A stretch of 24,950 nt of DNA from LGRD01 sp031415135 (GTDB lineage Bacteria; Pseudomonadota; Gammaproteobacteria; Burkholderiales; Burkholderiaceae_C). Positions 14,952 to 24,100 of the stretch are shown piece after piece (within the stretch, counting starts at the first letter, position 1; each line of letters opens with the position of its first letter). A program made the translations under genes and the position numbers. The notes below the pieces were generated by a model. That model was not told the DNA's origin. It saw only the letters and a program-made list of their open reading frames with translations, and made no database searches. The stretch spans positions 1 to 24,950 of the forward strand of contig JANORB010000036.1 in the NCBI GenBank assembly GCA_031415135.1, written 5' to 3'.

Positions 14952-15173
14952 TCACCCATGCACCGCCGCCGACACGATCAGCCCGATGGCGATGCACATC
15001 GACCCCACCACGATGGCCAGCGCGACGTTCTTCTTCTCGATGATCTCGGCCCACAGGTCGTAGGGCGTGAGCTTGTCGACGATGACAAAGCAGACCCAGA
15101 ACACCGCCACGCCGATCAGCGCATACAGGACCGAGCCGAAAAAGGCGGCCGGTTTCAACCATTCGAGTCCCAT
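14952..15173 (-). CDS. DUF350-family small membrane protein (single repeat)
   Basis: 73 residues with two transmembrane segments (AAFFGSVLYALIGVAVFWVCFVIV and NVALAIVVGSMCIAIGLIVSAA) joined by the family's conserved loop DKLTPYDLWAEIIEKKN. E. coli YjfL and relatives have two such units; this protein has one, so it probably works as an oligomer. Function unknown; the family is often found next to polyamine, PspA/SPFH or DUF4178 genes. A clear AGGAGA ribosome binding site precedes the ATG, 46 nt after the DUF4178 gene stop. The vapBC cassette begins directly after it. Confidence 0.9.
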   Translation of the reverse strand: MGLEWLKPAAFFGSVLYALIGVAVFWVCFVIVDKLTPYDLWAEIIEKKNVALAIVVGSMCIAIGLIVSAAVHG

Positions 15174-15219
15174 GATCAGATTCTCCTGTCGAACAACGTG
15201 AAAGGTGGGGCGGCCGGAT

Positions 15220-16812
15220 TCACTTGTGCCCGCCCCCGCTGGAATATCCACCGAATGCACCGCCGCCGGTGCGGCCACCGCTTCGGCTGTTGAGGCAGCC
15301 GCGGTACTCCTGCGAGGCGTCACCGTAGGTGGCGCGCAGGGTGTCGCAGTCGTCGCGGCTGTCACCGCAGCGCGTGACAGCCAGCAGCAGCATCAGCACG
15401 ACGACCACGATCAGCACCTTGGACAGCGTCGACATCGACTGGCCCGACAAGGGCAGGGCGTCGCGCCGCAGCGCCGCGTTCTTCTCGGGCGCCAGGCCGA
15501 AGGCCTTGGCCACGGTGTCGGCCAGCAGGGTTTCACCGCCCGACCAGACCACCTCGGCCACGTCGCCGGCGCCGGTCTGCTCCCGATTGAGCCGCTTGTT
15601 GGCCGAGCCGTCGGTGCCCTGGTAGTCGGTGTTGGCGGTGCTCTGGTCGCGCTCCAGGCGCCAGTAGAACTCGCCCAGCACATACACCACCCGGCCGGTG
15701 TAGCTGTAGAGCTTGCGGTACAGCACGCCCTGGTACGTGACACTCTCGCCGGCGCGCTCGGGAACGCCGGTGATCGGCGCGGTCCAGCTCCAGCCGTCTT
15801 CGGCGTCGACCAGGAACGCAAAGCCTTCGGTGCGGTGGTACAGCAGGTATTCGCGCCAGAACACCGGTTCGTCGTCACCCTCGCTGCCGGGCACCTCGCA
15901 GCGCTCGACGTAGCCCACCACTTGCCAGGCCAGCGCCCCGTTCGCGCCCAGCGCCAGCGTGCCGGTGCTGCCGAGCGGGATTTGCGGGGGTTCGCGCTGG
16001 CCCTGTTGTTCGTAGTGCCGGAGGTCGGCGCCGACGCCCCTGGACACATCGACCACCGCACGGCACTGGTGGCACACGATCGATTGCGTGCTCGCCAGCT
16101 TCACTTCGAGCGCCGCGCCGCAACTCGGGCACGCCGCACCACGCGCCGTCAGGGTTTTCTCGGCGGCGTCGGCCAGGCCGGTCATCGACAGCCCGCCCAG
16201 TGTCACCGAGCGGCCCACCGACCAGCGCGGCTTTGCGGCATCGCCGTAGTCCAGAGTGCCGACCTCGTCGCGCGTGCTGCGCAGATCGGCGACGACGAAA
16301 CCGCGCTCCAGGTTGGGCTTGCCGGGCAGCTCGCCCTGAGCCGCAATCAGCCTGGCGACCGAGACCGAGCCGACGCTCCAGGCCTGCCCGTTGACCAGCT
16401 GCTGCGCCCCAGGCCGCAGCGTCTCGGCCGCCGGCGGCGCGGCTTGCAGCGGCACGTCGAACGCCAGCACATAGCGGCCGTTGTCTTCACTCAGCCAGCC
16501 GCCGCGGCCGGTGTCGAACAGCGCATGCCATTCGTTCCAGGTGCCGTCCTTGGTGCGGTACTGCAACCGGCCCACCAGCGTGAAAGCCGAGCCTTGCGAC
16601 GTGCCGGCGGCACCGAGCTGCAGCGGCGAGTGGTCGTCGAACAGTTCGGCGCTTTGGCCGGTCTTGCGCAGCGCGTCGCCTTCGCGCACGAGGGTGCTGC
16701 GGCAGAAGCCGCAGACGGCGAAGGCCGAGGCGCTGGAGGCGAAATCAACCGGCGCGCCGCAGTTCGGGCACGCGGCGCGGTAGGCGCGCTGGGGGCTGGG
16801 CGGCGTGGCCAA
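15220..16812 (-). CDS. Duplicated zinc-ribbon/DUF4178 protein with C-terminal membrane anchor
   Basis: 530 residues, built as an internal duplication: zinc ribbon 1 (C15, C18, C34, C37), DUF4178 domain 1 (~50-205), zinc ribbon 2 (C228, C231, C247, C250), DUF4178 domain 2 (~280-430). Then a transmembrane helix at about 465-481 (KVLIVVVVLMLLLAV) and a Gly/Ser-rich tail. Molecular function is unknown; it is a frequent partner of SPFH, DUF350 and SpeE-like genes. The start must be the TTG codon: an in-frame stop (TAG, the SPFH stop itself) lies 27 nt upstream and no ATG or GTG occurs before the first cysteine pair. No Shine-Dalgarno is visible, so re-initiation after the SPFH stop 24 nt upstream is likely. 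Confidence 0.88.
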   Translation of the reverse strand: MATPPSPQRAYRAACPNCGAPVDFASSASAFAVCGFCRSTLVREGDALRKTGQSAELFDDHSPLQLGAAGTSQGSAFTLVGRLQYRTKDGTWNEWHALFDTGRGGWLSEDNGRYVLAFDVPLQAAPPAAETLRPGAQQLVNGQAWSVGSVSVARLIAAQGELPGKPNLERGFVVADLRSTRDEVGTLDYGDAAKPRWSVGRSVTLGGLSMTGLADAAEKTLTARGAACPSCGAALEVKLASTQSIVCHQCRAVVDVSRGVGADLRHYEQQGQREPPQIPLGSTGTLALGANGALAWQVVGYVERCEVPGSEGDDEPVFWREYLLYHRTEGFAFLVDAEDGWSWTAPITGVPERAGESVTYQGVLYRKLYSYTGRVVYVLGEFYWRLERDQSTANTDYQGTDGSANKRLNREQTGAGDVAEVVWSGGETLLADTVAKAFGLAPEKNAALRRDALPLSGQSMSTLSKVLIVVVVLMLLLAVTRCGDSRDDCDTLRATYGDASQEYRGCLNSRSGGRTGGGAFGGYSSGGGHK

Positions 16813-16836
16813 GAGGCAGCGAAAAGAAGGCTGCCG

Positions 16837-17874
16837 CTAAACGAGCTTCTTGAGCAGCTCCGCCTTCTTGGTGTCGAACTCTTCCTGCGTGACGATGCCC
16901 TTGGTCTTGAGCTCGGCCAGCTTCTCCAGCGTGGCCATCACCTCCTCGGGCTTCACGCCCACCGGCGCCGCGGCGGCCGGCTGTGGCGCGCCGCCTTGCA
17001 GGCCGTGCGACAGCTGCTGCGCCATCACCTGGCCCAAGGCCACACCGGCGCCCAGGCCCATCGCGTCGCCGGCGATGCCGCCCCCGCCCTGGCCCGAGCC
17101 TTCGGCGAACTTCGGAATCGCCTGCGCCGTCTGGTACTGCATGAACCTGCCCATGTCGCCACCGACCATGCCCATGCCGATCTTCTGGTCGAGGATCTTC
17201 TGCAGCTCCTCGGGCAGCGACACGTTCTGCATGGTCACGCCTTCGAGCTTGAGGCCGATCGCGGCGAACGAAGGCGCGGTCGCGGCGTGCAGGGCTTTGG
17301 CAAACTCGATCTGGTTGGCCGCGAGATCGAGGAACGCCACGCCGCTGGAGGCCACCGCGTCGGAGATGTGCTGCAGCATCAGGCCGCGCAGCTGGCCGTC
17401 CAGCTCGGCGGCGGTGTAGGCCGCGCGCGTGCCCGAAATCTCGGTGTGGAACAGCTTCGGGTCGGCCAGCCGGTAGCTGTAGTTGCCGAACGCGCGCAGG
17501 CGCACCGCGCCGAAGTCCTTGTCGCGGATCGTCACCGGCTGGGTCGTGCCCCAGCGCTGGTCGACCTGCTGGCGCGTGCTGAAGAAGTACACGTCGCTCT
17601 TGAACGGGCTCTGGAACAGCTTGTCCCAGTTCTGCAGGTAGGTCAGCACCGGCAGCGTGGCGGTGCCGAGCTTGTAGCGGCCAGGGCCGAACACATCGGC
17701 CAGCTTGCCCTCGTTGACGAACACCGCCATCTGGGACTCACGCACCGTGAGCGACGCGCCGTTCTGGATTTCGAGGTCGGCCATGGGGAAGCGCCAGGCC
17801 AGCGTGCCGTCACCGGCCTCGGTCCATTCGATGATGTCGATGAACTGTTTCTTGATGAAATCCATCAGCGCCAT
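16837..17874 (-). CDS. SPFH-domain protein with C-terminal SHOCT domain
   Basis: 345 residues, no signal peptide and no transmembrane helix. The N-terminus MALMDFIKKQFIDIIEW is typical of the virion-core/YdjI-like SPFH branch. The SPFH region spans ~25-240 (ESQMAVFVNEGKLADVFGPG early, EGVTMQNVSLPEELQ late). A Gly-rich linker (255-305) leads to a SHOCT helical hairpin at ~311-343 (EVMATLEKLAELKTKGIVT). Likely a membrane-surface scaffold that polymerises and recruits partners. First gene of the minus-strand operon: strong ribosome binding site GGGAGG before the ATG, and a candidate promoter upstream. The start MALMDF is chosen over an extended one because of this site and the family N-terminus. 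Confidence 0.92.
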   Translation of the reverse strand: MALMDFIKKQFIDIIEWTEAGDGTLAWRFPMADLEIQNGASLTVRESQMAVFVNEGKLADVFGPGRYKLGTATLPVLTYLQNWDKLFQSPFKSDVYFFSTRQQVDQRWGTTQPVTIRDKDFGAVRLRAFGNYSYRLADPKLFHTEISGTRAAYTAAELDGQLRGLMLQHISDAVASSGVAFLDLAANQIEFAKALHAATAPSFAAIGLKLEGVTMQNVSLPEELQKILDQKIGMGMVGGDMGRFMQYQTAQAIPKFAEGSGQGGGGIAGDAMGLGAGVALGQVMAQQLSHGLQGGAPQPAAAAPVGVKPEEVMATLEKLAELKTKGIVTQEEFDTKKAELLKKLV

Positions 17875-17903
17875 GGCGGTGCCCTCCCAATGAATGTGGC
17901 CGA

Positions 17904-17932
17904 ATGATAGGGGCGAGCCGGCCCGGCGCAAA
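17904..17932 (-). promoter_or_regulatory. Candidate promoter of the SPFH/polyamine operon
   Basis: On the minus strand TATCAT (-10) lies about 30 nt before the SPFH start codon, with TTTGCG at 17-nt or TTGCGC at 16-nt spacing as a weak -35. It sits in the 214-bp gap facing the divergent AI-2E gene; nothing else in that gap is recognised. Confidence 0.4.
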
Positions 17933-18088
17933 TGGATGCATTGGCGCTGGTGCGCCGCATGCTGCTAAATTTCCGCCTCTGCCAGCGGCGTCCGGCGCCG
18001 CGCCGCGTTGCCTGGTCACGGGAGTTGTCGAAATGAATTCGATCGTGCTGTTGCCCCGCGCCGGACAAGCCCCGCCGGGCTGCCTCGC

Positions 18089-19333
18089 ATGAAGCCATCG
18101 ACGACGCCGGACGGCACTGCGGCCGACGCTGGAGCCGACGCTGGAGCCGACGCGGTGGCCGACGCCGTGCTCGCGTCCGCTGCCGCTGCTGACGCTCCGT
18201 TGCTGGCCCCCGCCAACGACCCACCCCGGGTGCTGTTGACCGCGCCGGTCGATGTGCGCAGTGTCTCGCTGGTGGTGATCGCGGTGCTGGCCAGCCTGTA
18301 CGTTTTGCACTGGGCCAGCGCGGTGATCGTGCCGCTGCTGCTGGGCCTGATGTTCAGTTATGCGCTGACGCCGTTGGTCAACCGCCTGGTGCGGCTGCAT
18401 GTGCCGCGCACGCTGGCCGCGGCGGCGCTGTTGATCGGCATTCTGGGCGGCACGGGGGCGATGGCGTATTCGCTCAGCGGCGATGCGGCGGCGATGATCG
18501 AGTCCTTGCCCGAGGTGGCGCAGAAGCTGCGGCGCGGCATCGAACAGCAGCGCCACCAGGGCCCGGCGGGAACCATCGAGAAGGTTCAAAAGGCGGCCAC
18601 AGAGATCGAGCGCGCCACCGAAAACGCCGCCGGCAGCGGTGCGGCGGGCCGCGGCGTCACCAAGGTGCAGATCGAGCGGCCCCGATTGAACGTGACCGAC
18701 TACCTCTGGAGCGGCACGCTGGGCCTGGCTGCGGCGGTGGGCCAGGCCGTCGTGGTCCTGTTCATCACCTTTTTTCTGCTCGCCTCGGGCGACACCTTCC
18801 GGCGCAAGATGGTCAAGATCGCCGGGCCGACCTTCGGCCAGAAGCGGTTGACGCTGCAGGCGCTGGACGAGATCGACGCCCAGATCCAGCGCTACCTGCT
18901 GGTGCAGGTGTTCACCAGCGCGCTGGTCGGCGCGGCCACGTGGCTGGCGTTCCTGTGGATCGGCGTGGAGCGCGCTGGCGTGTGGGGGGTTGCGACCTTC
19001 GTCCTCAATTTCATTCCGTACCTGGGCAGCATCGTCGTCACCGGCGCTTCGGCGCTGCTGGGGTTCGTCCAGTTCGGCTCGTTCGAGATGGCCCTGCTGG
19101 TCGGCGGGGTGGCCATGTTCATCAACAGCGTCGAAGGTTATGTTCTGACACCGTGGCTGACCGGCAAGGCCAGCCGCATGAACCCGGTGGCGGTGTTCGT
19201 CGGCGTGCTCGCCTGGGGTTGGCTGTGGGGCGTCTGGGGCCTGTTCCTCGGGGTGCCGATCCTGATGGCGATCAAGGCGGTGTGCGACCGTGTCGACGAC
19301 TTCAAGTCGGTCGGCGAACTGCTGGGTGCCTGA
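18089..19333 (+). CDS. AI-2E family (TqsA/PerM-like) transporter
   Basis: 414 residues. Inner-membrane permease of the AI-2E transporter superfamily. Membrane segments occur near 60-100 (LVVIAVLASLYVLHW, AVIVPLLLGLMFSYALTPLV), 108-128, 210-232 and in a C-terminal block 275-400. Family motifs are FVLNFIPYLGSIV (305-317), VEGYVLTPWL (348-357) and GLFLGVPILMAIKAV (384-398). The soluble stretch 135-205 is the usual periplasmic loop. The substrate is not predictable; members are linked to quorum-signal export, sodium-proton exchange or none of these. The first ~45 residues are Ala/Asp-rich with a 12-nt tandem repeat. A start further upstream (18008) is open but lacks support. Confidence 0.9.
   Translation: MKPSTTPDGTAADAGADAGADAVADAVLASAAAADAPLLAPANDPPRVLLTAPVDVRSVSLVVIAVLASLYVLHWASAVIVPLLLGLMFSYALTPLVNRLVRLHVPRTLAAAALLIGILGGTGAMAYSLSGDAAAMIESLPEVAQKLRRGIEQQRHQGPAGTIEKVQKAATEIERATENAAGSGAAGRGVTKVQIERPRLNVTDYLWSGTLGLAAAVGQAVVVLFITFFLLASGDTFRRKMVKIAGPTFGQKRLTLQALDEIDAQIQRYLLVQVFTSALVGAATWLAFLWIGVERAGVWGVATFVLNFIPYLGSIVVTGASALLGFVQFGSFEMALLVGGVAMFINSVEGYVLTPWLTGKASRMNPVAVFVGVLAWGWLWGVWGLFLGVPILMAIKAVCDRVDDFKSVGELLGA
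18122..18169 (+). repeat. Four tandem 12-nt repeats inside the AI-2E gene
   Basis: Units GCCGACGCTGGA, GCCGACGCTGGA, GCCGACGCGGTG, GCCGACGCCGTG, encoding ADAG-ADAG-ADAV-ADAV. In-frame length changes would only alter the cytoplasmic N-terminal tail. Confidence 0.85.
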
Positions 19334-19346
19334 GTGCCTGAGCCCG

Positions 19347-19360
19347 CATCGGCGCCGATG
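19347..19360. promoter_or_regulatory. Perfect 14-bp palindrome between AI-2E and ubiH genes
   Basis: CATCGGCGCCGATG is self-complementary and is followed by TTTC. It could fold as a 5-bp hairpin with a GCGC loop (weak attenuator) or be a protein binding site. It lies 20 nt before the ubiH start. Confidence 0.35.
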
Positions 19361-19380
19361 TTTCATCCGGAGACCCTCCA

Positions 19381-20631
19381 ATGACCGAACCACTGCACCG
19401 CCTGTCCCCGTCCCCGTCCCTGTCCCTGGCCATCGTCGGTGCCGGCCCGGTCGGCCTGGCGCTGGCCTTGCACGCCGCCGGCACCCTGCCTGACGCCGAC
19501 GTGACGCTGTTCGACGCGCGGCCCGCGGACAAGGATGTCTCGGCCGACCCGCGCACACTGGCGCTGTCGCTCGGCAGCGTGCAGATGCTGCGGCGCCTGG
19601 GCGCCTGGCGCGACGACCTGATGCAGCCGATCGTGGAAGTGCATGTGTCCCAGCAGCCGCCGTCGGTGGGGGCGTTGCTCGGCACCTGGCTGGGCGAGCC
19701 GGAGGTGCGCATCCGCGCGATCGACGAAGCCGTGCCCATGCTGGGCGCGGTGTTGAGCTACGGGCACATCGTCGGCCCGTTGCAGCAGGCCTGGGTGGAC
19801 GCGCAGCAACGCGATCCGCAGCGCCTGCACAGCCGCTTCGGCGCGCCGGTGGCGGCGTTGAAAAATGTGCCCGAAGGCGTGGAAGTGGATGCCGGCATTG
19901 CCGAGCGCTTCGACATCGCCGTGGTGGCCGAAGGCGGCGGGTTCGCCGACCCGGCGCGCAAAGCGCCAGCGCTGCAGGGCCGCTCGCCCTTGCGCCACGA
20001 CTACCAGCAGACCGCGTGGGTCGGCCAGGTGGACTTCGAGCCGGGTGCATCGGCACCCCGCCGCGCCGGCGTGGCCTTCGAGCGCTTCACGCGCCACGGC
20101 CCCGCCGCGCTGCTGCCGCTGAGGGACGGCCGCGCCGCCCTGGTGTGGTGTGTGCCGACCCAGGACGACCCGGTGCGCGACCTGAACGACGCGCAACGCG
20201 TGGCGGTGCTGAACAACATCTTCCACGCGGCGGTCGGGCGCATCGCCAGCGTGTCGGCGCTGAAGCAGTTTGCGCTCGGGCTGAGTGCCGAGCGCACGCT
20301 GACCGAACATCGGACGGTGCGCATCGGCAATGCGGCGCAAACCCTGCACCCGGTCGCCGGCCAGGGCCTGAACCTGGGTCTGCGCGATGCGTATGAACTG
20401 GTGCGCTCGCTGGCGCGCAACAGTGATGTGGATGGCGTGCTGCGCAAGCTCGAATGGCAGCGTGCTCCGGACCGCTGGGCGATGATCGCCGCGACCGATT
20501 TCCTGGCTCGAAGCTTCACCTGGAAGCTGCCCGGCGCCGGCGCCGCGCGCGGCCTGGGGCTGGCCGCATTGCAGGCGCTCGGCCCGGTCAAGTCGGCGCT
20601 GGCGCGGCAGATGATGTATGGGTCGCGCTGA
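19381..20631 (+). CDS. ubiH: UbiH-type FAD monooxygenase of ubiquinone biosynthesis
   Basis: 416 residues. Flavoprotein hydroxylase of the UbiH/UbiF/VisC/Coq6 family, acting at the inner face of the cytoplasmic membrane. Rossmann motif VGAGPVGLALAL at 19-30, the NAD(P)H/FAD DG-type segment as VVAEGG at 181-186, and the second FAD motif IGNAAQTLHPVAGQGLNLGL at 315-334. The GNAAQTLHP form (not GDAAH) is that of UbiH, 2-octaprenyl-6-methoxyphenol hydroxylase. Ribosome binding site CCGGAG precedes the ATG. Near the N-terminus the hexamer-like run of TCCCCG/TCCCTG units encodes SPSPSLSL. It overlaps the following small gene by 14 nt. Confidence 0.92.
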   Translation: MTEPLHRLSPSPSLSLAIVGAGPVGLALALHAAGTLPDADVTLFDARPADKDVSADPRTLALSLGSVQMLRRLGAWRDDLMQPIVEVHVSQQPPSVGALLGTWLGEPEVRIRAIDEAVPMLGAVLSYGHIVGPLQQAWVDAQQRDPQRLHSRFGAPVAALKNVPEGVEVDAGIAERFDIAVVAEGGGFADPARKAPALQGRSPLRHDYQQTAWVGQVDFEPGASAPRRAGVAFERFTRHGPAALLPLRDGRAALVWCVPTQDDPVRDLNDAQRVAVLNNIFHAAVGRIASVSALKQFALGLSAERTLTEHRTVRIGNAAQTLHPVAGQGLNLGLRDAYELVRSLARNSDVDGVLRKLEWQRAPDRWAMIAATDFLARSFTWKLPGAGAARGLGLAALQALGPVKSALARQMMYGSR

Positions 20632-21043
20632 TGGCCGGCCCTGGGCGGTGTTGCTGGCCGCATGCCTTGGCGCCGTGACCTCCGACCCCACGCTGGCCTC
20701 GGCCGGCGCCGCTCGCGCCACGGCTGCCCATGCGCGCGCCGACACGGCCGCCTGGGTCTCGGTGTGGGTTGATCTGGATCTGCCCGAACTGGCCACCGTG
20801 CCGCGCGACCGACCTGCGGAACGCGACGCGCTGCGATTGCAAATCCTGGCGCAGCAAGACGCCGTGATGGCGCGGCTGCGCGATCTTGGTGCCATCGAAC
20901 AAGCCCGCGTGCAACAGGTGCGCAACGCACTGGCCGTGCGCCTGCCCGGTGCACAGCTGGATGCAGCGCGTTACATCCCGGGCGTGCGGGCGGTGCGGGC
21001 GGTGCGCCATGTCGAACGCGGCCCCCTAGGTCATGGGGATTAG
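20618..21043 (+). CDS. Small secreted I9 propeptide-like protein
   Basis: 141 residues. Residues ~8-30 read as a signal peptide (AVLLAACLGAVTSDPTLASA). The rest resembles the propeptide of the S8 protease encoded 108 nt downstream: WVSVWVDLDLPELA aligns with RVWITLSEPSLAAY. Residues 87-132 (LRDLGAIEQARV ... AVRHV) align with protease residues 137-183 with about 20 identities in 46 positions, counted by eye. It ends just where a catalytic domain would begin. Either a free I9-like chaperone/inhibitor for the downstream protease, or the remnant of a duplicated protease whose catalytic part is lost. The start overlaps ubiH by 14 nt; GTG at 20648 would also keep a signal peptide. No Shine-Dalgarno, so coupling to ubiH translation is likely. 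Confidence 0.7.
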   Translation: MGRADGRPWAVLLAACLGAVTSDPTLASAGAARATAAHARADTAAWVSVWVDLDLPELATVPRDRPAERDALRLQILAQQDAVMARLRDLGAIEQARVQQVRNALAVRLPGAQLDAARYIPGVRAVRAVRHVERGPLGHGD

Positions 21044-21151
21044 GCGTTTGCGAGCTTGACTCGCGAAGAAGCGGCAGAGCAGCATCGCCCCTCTGGTCAA
21101 CATGCCGGACTCTTCCGCATTCGCGGCAACTCAACCTTCGGGAATCTGCTC

Positions 21152-24100
21152 ATGAAGCGTCTCATCCGATATGCCCTTACCGGGGTAACTTTTGCCATGC
21201 TGGCAGCTTGCGGGGGCGGCTCATCGCCACCGTCCGACAGCGCTCAACCGCAGGCCGCGCCCGCCAAGGGCGCCATGGCCGCTCGAATGACGGCCCCGGG
21301 CGGGCTGTCGGAGTCCGTGCTCGATTCGCGCCTGGCCAGGGCCACCGGCCCGCAGCGCGTTTGGATCACGCTGTCCGAGCCTTCGTTGGCGGCGTACAAG
21401 TCGGCGCAAATGGATGCGCTGGGCATCGACATGCAGGCGCGCAGCCTCGGCATGAAGACCAACGCGCGCATTCTGAGCGCCACCGAGCAGGCGCAAAGGA
21501 GCGCGATGGCAACCCACCGGGACACGCTGCGTGCGCGCCAGGGCGACATGCTGAACCAGCTGCGCGGCATGGGCGCGCGCGAACTCGGCCGCGTGCACGT
21601 GGCCCACAACGCGGTCGCCGTCAATGTGGACGCCGCTTCGCTGCAAGCCATCTCGCAGATGGCGGGCGTGGTCAAGGTCCGGCCGGTGGTCGACCATGTG
21701 CTCGACCTGAGCGAAACCGTGCCCTATGTCGGCGGCGCCGCGGTGCAGGCTTCCGGCCGCACCGGGGCTGGCGTCAAAGTGGCGGTGCTCGACTCGGGCA
21801 TCGACTACACGCACAGGAACCTGGGCGGCGCCGGCACCGATGCGGCCTATGCGGCGGCTTATGGCACCGCCACCACCGACCCGAAGAACACCACCCGCGA
21901 CGGCCTGTTCCCCACCGCCAAGGTGATCGGCGGTTATGACTTCGTCGGCGAGGTGTGGCCGAATCCGCCGGCCCCGGGCGCAGCCCCCGTCGAAGCGCCG
22001 GACCCGGACCCGATCGACCTGGAAGGCCATGGCACGCACGTGGCCGACATCATTGCCGGCACCAAGGGCATGGCGCCGAACGCCTCCCTGCTGGCCGTCA
22101 AAGTGTGCAGCGCCGTGGCCACCAGCTGCAGCGGTGTGGCACTGCTGCAAGGCATGGACTTCGCGCTCGACCCGAATGGCGATGGCGACATCAGCGACGC
22201 GGTCGATGTGATCAACATGTCGCTCGGCTCGCCTTATGGCCAGATCGAAGACGACCTGACGCTGGCCTCGACCAATGCCGTCAAGCTCGGCGTGGTGGTC
22301 GTGGTCTCGGCCGGCAACTCCGCCAACAAACCGTATGTGGTGGGTTCGCCATCGACGGGTGTCGGCGTCATCAGCGTCGCACAGACGCAGACGCCCAGCG
22401 CCACGGCGGTTCCGCTGGTGGTCAACGCGCCCGCTTTGATCGCGGGCATCTACAGCAACACCGCGACGCTGGACTTCGCGCCGATCGGCGCCGGCGTGAC
22501 CGGCAATGTCGCGTTCTTCGGCCGCGGTTGCCCGGCCGGCAGCGTTGCCGGCCAGGCAGGTGCCGACCCGGTGGCCAACAGCCCCAGCGGCAAGATCGCG
22601 TTGATCGACCGCGGGGCCTGTTCGGTCAGCCTGAAGATCGACAACGCGGTCAAGGCCGGTGCCACGGGTGTGTTGATCGGCCTGGTCGCCGGCGGCGACG
22701 CCGTGGCCTTCTCGTTCGGTGGTGGCACCGACTTCCGGCCGACACTGGTGATCCAGCAATCGCTGTCCAGCGCCATCAAGGCCCGGCTGACCGCTGGCGA
22801 GGTGGTCAACGTGTCGATGTCGAATGCGTCGGCGATCCCGCTGGTGGGCAGCATGGCCAGCACTTCGTCGCGCGGGCCGGCGATCAGCACCCAGCACATC
22901 AAGCCGGAAATCGGCGCGCCAGGCGCGTCGCTGTCGGCCGAGGCCGGCACGGGCAGCGGGGAGACCAACTTCGGTGGCACCTCGGGTGCGGCGCCGATGG
23001 TGTCGGGTGCCGCGGCCTTGCTGATCGAGGCGCATCCCACGTTCGCGCCGAACCGCATCAAGGCCTTGTTGATGAACAGCGCTGAAACGGTCATCTACAC
23101 CAACCCGGCGCTGATTCCAGGCGAGCTGGCACCGATCACGCGCATCGGCGCGGGTGAGTTGCGGGTCGACCGGGCCGTCAAGCTGACTTCACTGGCCTGG
23201 AACCGGGCCCAGAAGTCGGCGGCCCTGTCGTTCGGCGCGCTGGAAGTCGACCGGATCACGGCCGATCCGCGCCAGAAACTGCGGGTCGAGAACTTCTCGG
23301 GCAGCAGCAAGACGTTCACCATCACACCGAGCTTCCGCTACGCCAGCGACGCCGCCAGCGGCGCCGTCAAACCACTGGTGCAGGCCGAGGTCATGGTGCC
23401 GGCACGCGGCTTCGCCGATGTCGATGTGAGCCTGTTGATCGACCCCGACAAGCTGCCCTCGTGGACGCTGGACGGCGGGGGTCAGGGCGGCAACGGTGCC
23501 GGCTTGAACGGGCCCGAGTACGACGGCTACCTGACGCTGACCTCGGGCGCCGAGAAGCTGTCGGTGCCCTGGCATGTGCTGCCGCGCCGCGCGGCCGCGA
23601 ACGACGCGCAGGTGATCGCCAGAGGCCCGTTCGGATTGGCGCTGTGGGTCAACAACGTGGGGCATGAAACCGGCGGCTTCGACGTGTTCTCGCTGTTGGC
23701 CACGAGCCCGAAGCTGCCGAGGTCCGAGCTGCCCAAGCCGGGCGACAACTTCGCTGCGGTGGACCTGCGTGCCGTGGGCGTGCGCTACCTCGCAGAAGCG
23801 GTTTGCGGCGAGCCGGGTGGCTGTCTGGAGTTTGCGATCAACACGCACGGGCGCCGCGCTCATCCGGCGTACCCGGGTGGGTTCGAGGTCGACATCGACA
23901 CCAACGGCGACGGTGTGGCCGACTTTGCGGTCTACAACGAAGAGGTCGGGACCGGCACACCGAGTGCGACCGGCCAGACCGTGATCTGGGTGCAGAACCT
24001 GAAGACGAACATCCGGTCCGCGTTCTTCTACGCCGACGCGGACCTGAACTCCGGCAACATGATCATGACCACGGCGATGAGCCAGATGGGGCTGAGCGCA

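Noticed and set aside
14701..15162. Plus-strand or alternate-frame ORFs across vapB and DUF350
   Set aside because: They are shadows; the minus-strand genes have ribosome binding sites, family motifs and coupled ends.
15205..17907. Plus-strand open frame of about 900 codons opposite the DUF4178 and SPFH genes
   Set aside because: Composition (Gln, His, Arg, Ala) is that of an antisense shadow; both minus-strand genes have clear domains and start signals.
18122..18169. Tandem repeat considered as a CRISPR or iteron array
   Set aside because: Units are 12 nt without spacers, in frame inside a coding region.
21050..21064. GCGAG/CTCGC hairpin before the large S8 protease considered as a terminator or attenuator
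   Set aside because: 5-bp stem with no T-run; likely chance.
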